From Komagataella phaffii GS115 (taxonomy: Eukaryota > Ascomycota > Pichiomycetes > Pichiales > Pichiaceae), in the NCBI RefSeq assembly GCF_000027005.1, contig NC_012964.1, positions 1,054,001 through 1,118,000 of the forward strand: a stretch of DNA of 64,000 nt, in the 5' to 3' direction. Both the position numbers and the translations under genes were made by a program. Under the pieces are notes generated by a model. The model searched no databases. It was not told the DNA's origin and was given only the letters and a program-made list of their open reading frames with translations. Numbering within the stretch: the first letter of the stretch is position 1; each line of letters starts with the position of its first letter. Of this stretch, positions 57,807-64,000 are shown in pieces.

Positions 57807-58230
57807 AATTTTTCACAAGAAGAATCTCGGCTATCATCTGTTTTTGAATAACAGATCACAGGACCAACATGACCAGGAAAACCGAATTGGTTTTGGCAGG
57901 ATTTGACAATAAGGGCCATTTCGAGTACTAATTACAGATCGCTAACAACAAATTTTGGCATTATCTTCAAGTTTGACCTTCAAAAAGTTTTCCAACCTCT
58001 CTTGAGTGACTATCATAAACGTCTTTTATTTTCTCATCTTAACGTAAATAGCCTAAACGACTTTTCACTCGTTCCTTTCCGCCTCTATGCTTCCCCAGAC
58101 AAGTTCCTAACTTTTCGATTCGTTGCAGTACCCGCGAAAACATTCTTGGTTTCCGATCCTAATCAAATTAAACTTTGCTGAAAATCTCAGATCCTTATCG
58201 TTTTCCATTGATCTCCCAATTCAATTTCAA
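57807..58230. promoter_or_regulatory. DCK1 upstream region
   Basis: The 424 bp lie between the CinA-like gene and DCK1, both on the plus strand. They are pyrimidine-rich near the DCK1 start. Apart from the inverted repeat at 57836-57856 I see nothing distinctive, and no ORF with support. Confidence 0.4.
57836..57856. terminator. Inverted repeat downstream of the CinA-like gene
   Basis: ATCTGTT and AACAGAT form 7-bp arms around a 7-nt loop, 30 nt after the stop codon. Its role in 3'-end formation is a guess. Confidence 0.35.
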
Positions 58231-61200
58231 ATGATGTCGGAGTGGTCACCGTTGCCAAAAATGCTTCATGGGAGGTTTTTGAAGGCCTTTGTGCCTTTTG
58301 AATCGCTTCCCAAGGGAAAGGCCAAGCAATTTTCCTCAGAACTACAAGACATACATCCTGGAGATGAATGTTTTATGTTTGAAACGAATGGGGATGAATG
58401 GGCAAGAGGTTATGTTATTTCACAACCACTTCTGTCTGAGTTTTCAGCTGCAGCCATTGATCTGAACAAGATCCCTGAAAGAAAAGTTACTTTGGGCGTA
58501 TTTCCTAGGTCCTACGTCTTTACAATTGGAGAGATCTCTACAGAAGCCTCCCCGAAGCAGACAGATGATTCTCTGGAAGATGTTGACTTTCCCAATTCGG
58601 TCCCCACTCTTTATGACACTGAACTACAAATCAAAAGCTCTTCTAATCCAGATGAACTTTTGGTGCCTAAAAGTACTGCTTTAACCAAGCCTAACCTGCC
58701 CCTAATACAGTTAAACGACGTTGACCTATTGGACGAAATCGTTGCTACTTTAATTTCTCTTAGTTCCCATATATTCACCATGTACTCGATAAACGAGTTG
58801 TACTTGTTTCAAAGGTTACATGAAATTTATTTGCAATTGGATGATATTCGAATTGATTTGCAAAATAATCTTTTAACCAAAGCTGAGAAGACAATGGCAA
58901 AGAAAAACGCAACTTACTTAATGGGGACTATTGTTAAGCTTTTAGCCAGCCGGGGAGACACTAATGCCGGTGCTAATCCGAAGTCAAAGCTAACAAGGTC
59001 TGACATTAGTGGCTATCAAGCAATTATGTCACGTTCTCATGTTACAGGTAACCTATTGGATTTTCAGAAAGATAAGATTAATCCTGCTGAGTTGGTCTCC
59101 AATCAACTTTTATTTGCATTATCTCCCAACTATCCTGTCTCTACCAAAATCAATGCTGACTTAACTCCAGAAGAAGATACTTATTTGAAGGCTGTTCCAA
59201 CGTCTCATATTTTGGTTGATGTAAAGAATGTGAGCGGATCACTATCATTTTTTCCCAAAGGTTACAATGGAATGACTGCGTATATTTTCCTTAGAACCTC
59301 TAAGACTCGTTTAACGGAAGCGTTTTCGATTCATATACGTCCAGGAGATGATCTATCCTTGGAGAATCTAAGTGCTGCCCTTTTCAAGAATATACCTGCA
59401 ACCGCAACTGAGAGTGGGAAAATCTATCTTGTTGCCATTTTAACGGAGGGTATCGATGTGGCAAGTAGATCTGGGAAGCCTGTTTCCTTGAATCAAATCA
59501 GAAAAGGAATTGCTGCTGGAGTCACTGATGTATCTAGAATCTTCTCGAGATTGAAGGGGTCCCTAGCAGCTGGGGAAGCGCACCAGTTTATTATAAAGCT
59601 ATTTACCTCGTTCATTACCGAATCAGACAACTCCAATTCGTGGAATATCAATAATGGATGGGGTGAGTTAATAGAGAGAATCATTACTGGTTCTTCAAGA
59701 GGTGTTGCAGTTAATCCTCGTGCTGAACGTCTCATACTATCTATTAAAGAGTTCAAAAATGAAGGAATTTCGGATCAAAGCACTCTGAACAACTCCTTAG
59801 CGATTGCGCCTATCCGTCCCCTATTTTATGATCCGTTGAGTGCCAATAGAGAGAGAATATATATCCAGTTGGTCAATGTGACTACCACCTTAGACTTGGG
59901 AAAAACGCCTTTTATCACAACTCATCTCAAAGCATCTAATAAGAATTACTCGTTTCAGAAATCATCCAACGAAGTTCCGAAAGACCACTGGGAATTCTTG
60001 ACTGTTGCTCCTGGAGAATACGTCAACGAAATCATTTTGCTCAATAATATTCCATCCAAACCAAGAAGTTCTACCTCTGATTACATTATTTTCACTATTT
60101 TTGGTAATGAAGAGTATCTCGGGGAAGCCAAACTTTTATTTTATGATGGTAAATCTGTTTTTGAAGATAAGAAAGGCTGTTCAATTGATATTATGTCAAA
60201 TGATGAAGTTGTTGGAAAAGTCCAAGTTGAGGTGGATTATCAAGGTAAAGTCTACAACTTGGATCCTAATTTGGAGTCAATTTTGAACTGGAAGTCAATC
60301 TTTGCCAATAATTTCAAAGCGAACGAAGAGAGTATCTGCTCTACTTTGACAAAATTTGGGCGAACAAACGTACTAACTGTTGTCAAATACTTTGCTGCAT
60401 TGGTGATGAGCGAGTTTGAAATTTATGAAGCTGCACTTGAGAACGAACTTCCTACTTTATCCAAAGTGGCATTTGAATCTATTGTGCACCTTCTCGATGT
60501 TGCAATTGCTCGGCAAAAATCATATATATACCTTTTTGATGACTTTACCAGAAACTATGCTAAGCTCCTACCTAAGGTTGCCCAGCCTTTTTTGAATCAG
60601 ATCGTCAGCATCTTTGAGAACGCTGAACAGGAGTGGTCACATGTGTCCCGTTCCTTATGTCGTGCAATTCGTCTCCTTTTGACGTTGTTCCAGAATATGG
60701 CTGATGTATTACCAAGAATTCAATTACACAACAATCTTACAAGATTGGTGAATGCAATTGCCAAATTCTTCTCGTTTAAAAAAGATAATTTAGTTTCTGA
60801 TCAAGTTCTTATTCTCAGTCAAGTGTTGCACATTAGAGAGACTTTACTTCTTGGATTCACACCTCTCAATGTTTGTAAAGACATGATTACCTGGTTCGAT
60901 ATAATTGGCACTAGGGGATTGGGTACCCTTGAACAAGGCGCCAACGTGCAAAACAAGCCACTCTCAAGAGAACGTGAGCTTGTTATAACCAAGCTGATAC
61001 TATTGAACAGGATGTTACACAAATCATATAACGATGATTCGGATATTTCCAACCTTTTGAGCAACTATGCAATCCATGTGTCATTGGAAGTCTTACTTGG
61101 ACAGTCCGATGTCTCTGCATCAAGATTGTCTTCTACGATACTGATTTCTGTATTTTCTGCTACTTGGCAGAAAGGTGATGATGCAACAGAGCAGGAATTA

Positions 61201-63801
61201 CTAACTATAGCTCAACTGTTACCGTTAATGAGCAAGATATTTAACAAATACTACAAGTCGTATAAGAGAAATGACTTGCAAGCGAAGAGAGTTTTCACTC
61301 AACTTTTTCAGACAAGTTATCCATTCACAGAACATACTGTGGATTCAGTTGTCAACAACGAATCCTTCTCGGAGCTCTTGCTTGAGTTTTCTACTCTCTT
61401 GACATTTATAGTTCAAGCAGGCCAAAGGTTATCGGATGAGACTGGCATTATGAAGGTATTGGAGATGTCCAGTAAGCTGCAAGGGAAAGAACCTGATATT
61501 TTGTCAAGTGAAGTCTTACTATCCATTTTGAAGACGCTTAAGTTTATCGACGAAGGTATGTTTTACCCCAAAGATAAGTGGTTATCTGCTAGTGCTCTTT
61601 TTACCGTTACTTCCTATGGGGCGTTTGAATTGATAGCCCACACAATGTGTACTTACTATATTCCCTCCGTGGACAACTCGGAGTCATTCGATCGTCTACT
61701 ATGGGCAAACTTTCTTAGAACTTTGTTAAAGATCTCTACGAGCATGCCCGTCGCCATTGAACATCTCACTAGCATCCCTGCTATAGGGTGTTTGAAGATT
61801 ACAGGAGATCTTAGAGTTAAGACTGCCAAGTTATTGGAGAACATTTGGGATAAACTAGCTTGGGAAGCCCTACCTGAAGATGTTCACAGATTCCAGTTGA
61901 AAAGGTTCGGCGGATACCAGGTGGAATTCATTAATTACGACTTTTCCTGCTTTAAAGATTTGATCTTACTGTCTTTGCAAAAACACGAATCTTCTAGAGA
62001 GGTAGGCGTTAAAATGCTCGGTTCAATCATAATTGCCGAATGGTTAATAAGTGAGAATCTATTTGACGTTGAAAGAGAATGTATTCTAGGCTGCTACGAG
62101 ATCTACAACAGTGAAGGTTACCGACCAAGTTCGGAGGAACAGCAACTTTTTATCAAAAGATTAAAGCAAATCTTGCATGTTGATCCCGAAGATGTGGCCT
62201 ACAAGCCGGTAAAGAAATTTGTCTCCACCCTTGCCGAATTTTTGGAAATACTAAATGATCTTGAGAATGTTCCATTGGGGGATGAGTTTGATGATGAGCG
62301 TACCTTCCATAAACTTAACATTTCAGGATACCTAATGGAAGTTAATAGTCCCGAAGTTCTTCAATCATTCATCAATGGAATGTATGAGGATAATAAACTC
62401 AAGGAAAACTTTGTTCAAGCTGCTCTGAGTTTGGAGTTATTGGCAAACACCTATGATTGGGACATTGATACAGTTTTACCTAGGTGCTATGAGCCAGAAT
62501 TCCCGGCCCAAACTCCATTTGAAAGAAAAGAGGCTCTTTTCAAGCTCATTGCAGACAATTTTGCTAAGGGAAATAGATTAGAGCAGGCCGTCGATTGCTA
62601 CAAAGAATTGATTGAAGCATATGATAAAGTCAGTTTTGATCTTCGTGGATTGGCATCTGCGCATGCTAAGTTGGCTAAAGTTTACAAGGGATTGGAAGTC
62701 GTTGATAGAGTAACACCATCATATTTCAAGATTTCTTTTATCGGTTTGGGATTTCCAACAGCCATCCGAGGAAGGCAATTTATATATGAGGGTCTACCTT
62801 TTGAACATATCACTAGTATTCATGATCGTTTGTCAAGACTGCATCCTGGTGTTCGTATAATTAGTGAAGAAGAAGAAGCTGAAAAATTGATTGAAGAGGT
62901 CCCATTTGGAAGGTTCTTACATGTGAAGACAGTCGAGCCTTTCAAAGATTTGGCCTCCAACTTTACCCATGCCACGATATCCATGAAGAGGTATATGGAC
63001 AATAAAGATCTGAAGGTTTTCGTTTCGACGAGAAGACTTCCAGGAGCTACAGGAGTTACAGATTTGTGGACCGAAGAAACCACATATGAGACCTATTTGA
63101 CATTCCCTGTGCTAATGAACCGTAGTGAAATCAAATCTGTGAAGACGGTCAAAATATCACCCCTGGAGAATGCCATTAGATTGTTATCTATCAAGAATCA
63201 AGATTTGGCAACGTTAGAGTTATTTATAAGACATGCACTGAAAGCAGATGAAGATACTTTAGGTTTATTCAATGATCTATCTCGTCAACTGGCTGGCACT
63301 ATTGACTCACCAGTGAATGGCGGTGTAACCCAATATCGGGTATTTTTCACGTCTGAGGAGGAAGCGGAAGATTCTTTCAGTGGAGAGGAAGTGAAACTTC
63401 TCAAGTCAGAATTCAACGATCTAGTGTTATTATTAGGTCGCTGCTTGATTCTCCATGGGAAACTAGTCTCCAAATCTTTAAAGAAATCCCATGATTCATT
63501 GATTGATCTGTTTGAACAGAATTTTACTGATGAAATTCAAGAGCTTGAAATTGATTTGGAAAGTATAAGAAATGCCAAAATGATTGATACCAAATACTCT
63601 GACCATCTTCCTAATTTCCGTCCTTCCTCCATACGGACTGAGAGCATTCACAGTGTTGGAGATAACAGCCGTATTGAAGTGTCATCGGGATCACTTTTAT
63701 CCGAATCTTCTAGTAGACTGACTAATTTAACAGATGGTACTAGCCGAAGCGCAGCTACAAGAAAGAGGACTGCCTTGAATTGGAGGAGAAATAGATCTTA
63801 A
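58231..63801 (+). CDS. DCK1: Dck1, DOCK-family guanine nucleotide exchange factor
   Basis: The product has 1856 residues from ATG-ATG at 58231 (MMSEWSPLPKMLHGRFLKAF). A TTG upstream in frame is ignored. In S. cerevisiae, Dck1 (YLR422W) with Lmo1 activates Rho5 at the plasma membrane and mitochondria. The N-terminus is SH3-like (FLKAFVPF, GDECFMFETNGDEWARGY). A C2-type DHR1 region follows near 540-700 (RERIYIQLVNVT). Helical repeats fill the middle. The DHR2 exchange domain is at about 1400-1790 (YFKISFIGLGFP near 1498, FIYEGLPFEHI). The tail is Ser/Arg rich. The length is near the 1932 residues of the yeast protein. Confidence 0.93.
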   Translation: MMSEWSPLPKMLHGRFLKAFVPFESLPKGKAKQFSSELQDIHPGDECFMFETNGDEWARGYVISQPLLSEFSAAAIDLNKIPERKVTLGVFPRSYVFTIGEISTEASPKQTDDSLEDVDFPNSVPTLYDTELQIKSSSNPDELLVPKSTALTKPNLPLIQLNDVDLLDEIVATLISLSSHIFTMYSINELYLFQRLHEIYLQLDDIRIDLQNNLLTKAEKTMAKKNATYLMGTIVKLLASRGDTNAGANPKSKLTRSDISGYQAIMSRSHVTGNLLDFQKDKINPAELVSNQLLFALSPNYPVSTKINADLTPEEDTYLKAVPTSHILVDVKNVSGSLSFFPKGYNGMTAYIFLRTSKTRLTEAFSIHIRPGDDLSLENLSAALFKNIPATATESGKIYLVAILTEGIDVASRSGKPVSLNQIRKGIAAGVTDVSRIFSRLKGSLAAGEAHQFIIKLFTSFITESDNSNSWNINNGWGELIERIITGSSRGVAVNPRAERLILSIKEFKNEGISDQSTLNNSLAIAPIRPLFYDPLSANRERIYIQLVNVTTTLDLGKTPFITTHLKASNKNYSFQKSSNEVPKDHWEFLTVAPGEYVNEIILLNNIPSKPRSSTSDYIIFTIFGNEEYLGEAKLLFYDGKSVFEDKKGCSIDIMSNDEVVGKVQVEVDYQGKVYNLDPNLESILNWKSIFANNFKANEESICSTLTKFGRTNVLTVVKYFAALVMSEFEIYEAALENELPTLSKVAFESIVHLLDVAIARQKSYIYLFDDFTRNYAKLLPKVAQPFLNQIVSIFENAEQEWSHVSRSLCRAIRLLLTLFQNMADVLPRIQLHNNLTRLVNAIAKFFSFKKDNLVSDQVLILSQVLHIRETLLLGFTPLNVCKDMITWFDIIGTRGLGTLEQGANVQNKPLSRERELVITKLILLNRMLHKSYNDDSDISNLLSNYAIHVSLEVLLGQSDVSASRLSSTILISVFSATWQKGDDATEQELLTIAQLLPLMSKIFNKYYKSYKRNDLQAKRVFTQLFQTSYPFTEHTVDSVVNNESFSELLLEFSTLLTFIVQAGQRLSDETGIMKVLEMSSKLQGKEPDILSSEVLLSILKTLKFIDEGMFYPKDKWLSASALFTVTSYGAFELIAHTMCTYYIPSVDNSESFDRLLWANFLRTLLKISTSMPVAIEHLTSIPAIGCLKITGDLRVKTAKLLENIWDKLAWEALPEDVHRFQLKRFGGYQVEFINYDFSCFKDLILLSLQKHESSREVGVKMLGSIIIAEWLISENLFDVERECILGCYEIYNSEGYRPSSEEQQLFIKRLKQILHVDPEDVAYKPVKKFVSTLAEFLEILNDLENVPLGDEFDDERTFHKLNISGYLMEVNSPEVLQSFINGMYEDNKLKENFVQAALSLELLANTYDWDIDTVLPRCYEPEFPAQTPFERKEALFKLIADNFAKGNRLEQAVDCYKELIEAYDKVSFDLRGLASAHAKLAKVYKGLEVVDRVTPSYFKISFIGLGFPTAIRGRQFIYEGLPFEHITSIHDRLSRLHPGVRIISEEEEAEKLIEEVPFGRFLHVKTVEPFKDLASNFTHATISMKRYMDNKDLKVFVSTRRLPGATGVTDLWTEETTYETYLTFPVLMNRSEIKSVKTVKISPLENAIRLLSIKNQDLATLELFIRHALKADEDTLGLFNDLSRQLAGTIDSPVNGGVTQYRVFFTSEEEAEDSFSGEEVKLLKSEFNDLVLLLGRCLILHGKLVSKSLKKSHDSLIDLFEQNFTDEIQELEIDLESIRNAKMIDTKYSDHLPNFRPSSIRTESIHSVGDNSRIEVSSGSLLSESSSRLTNLTDGTSRSAATRKRTALNWRRNRS

Positions 63802-64000
63802 TTTGAATTACTGATAAGCTAGTAGAATTTAAAAGGCTGAATAGTTGTGTAGTTCCATTATTAAGAACAGAAACAGACTGATTACCAACTTCATTTTTCA
63901 CCCAATCACATAGGGGACCTTAGGTAACCCTTTTCAGAGATAGTACTCTTACGTAACGTCTTCTCCACTGGAACCTCAACTTTTCGCGCCTCAACTTTCT
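63802..64000. other. Intergenic sequence at the window edge
   Basis: These 199 bp follow DCK1 and contain an AT-rich 3' region. I see no ORF on either strand that reaches the edge with support. Confidence 0.4.

Overview
This window reads as a compact nuclear chromosome segment of a budding yeast (Saccharomycotina), most probably Komagataella (the Pichia pastoris group). About 30 protein genes fill 64 kb. Most have a single recognisable Saccharomyces cerevisiae counterpart, and intergenic gaps are usually below 600 bp. Four genes carry short (51-67 nt) introns with a CACTAAC or TACTAAC branch point. CTG codons fall at conserved leucines (for example 48784-48786 in the SEN1 helicase core), which argues against the CTG-Ser and CTG-Ala yeasts. 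The genus is inferred from overall resemblance; no database search was possible. I saw no tRNA, rRNA, transposon, CRISPR array or phage.

Layout. 1-7 kb: N-terminus of a coiled-coil protein (-), MMS2 (+, intron), SOM1 (-), ORC4 (-), a PNPOx-fold protein (+), VPS4 (-), an aldo/keto reductase (-). 7-15 kb: PEP3/VPS18 (-), a 1.36 kb gene-poor gap, a DMT/EamA transporter (+), DPH5 (-), an unrecognised single-pass membrane protein (+), a putative Rua1-type zinc regulator (-). 15-28 kb, mostly minus strand: ILV6, NADP-isocitrate dehydrogenase, MCP2, HAP1, REB1, RPS11 (intron), a GRX6/7-type glutaredoxin. 29-43 kb: a Rho1 GEF (+), an LRR-like/RING-H2 protein (-), TAF12 (+), an SDR (+), SPC2 (-), MAG2 (+), CRN1 (-, intron). 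44-64 kb: SEN1 (+), URA4 (-), DPH2 (+), CNB1 (+, intron), a coiled-coil protein (+), RPN13 (-), a CinA-C-domain protein (+), DCK1 (+).

Functional groupings. There are no operons, but several themes recur: endosome/vacuole sorting (VPS4, PEP3), diphthamide synthesis on eEF2 (DPH5, DPH2), transcription and chromatin (HAP1, REB1, TAF12, SEN1, ORC4), ubiquitin/proteasome (MMS2, MAG2, RPN13, the LRR-RING protein), Rho/Rac-type and calcium signalling with actin (Rho1 GEF, DCK1, CNB1, CRN1), and mitochondrial or redox functions (SOM1, MCP2, ILV6, IDP, GRX).

Points for a second look: an LRR-like plus RING-H2 protein; a CinA-like protein that has lost the expected Ser and Lys; a cysteine-rich insert in Dph2; an inverted pair of Reb1-type sites just upstream of REB1; a stop-free, frame-preserving intron in CNB1; a repeated short LP motif in the Sen1 tail; and the 9.4-10.8 kb gap, which holds a duplicated E-box element and a possible 29-residue membrane peptide.
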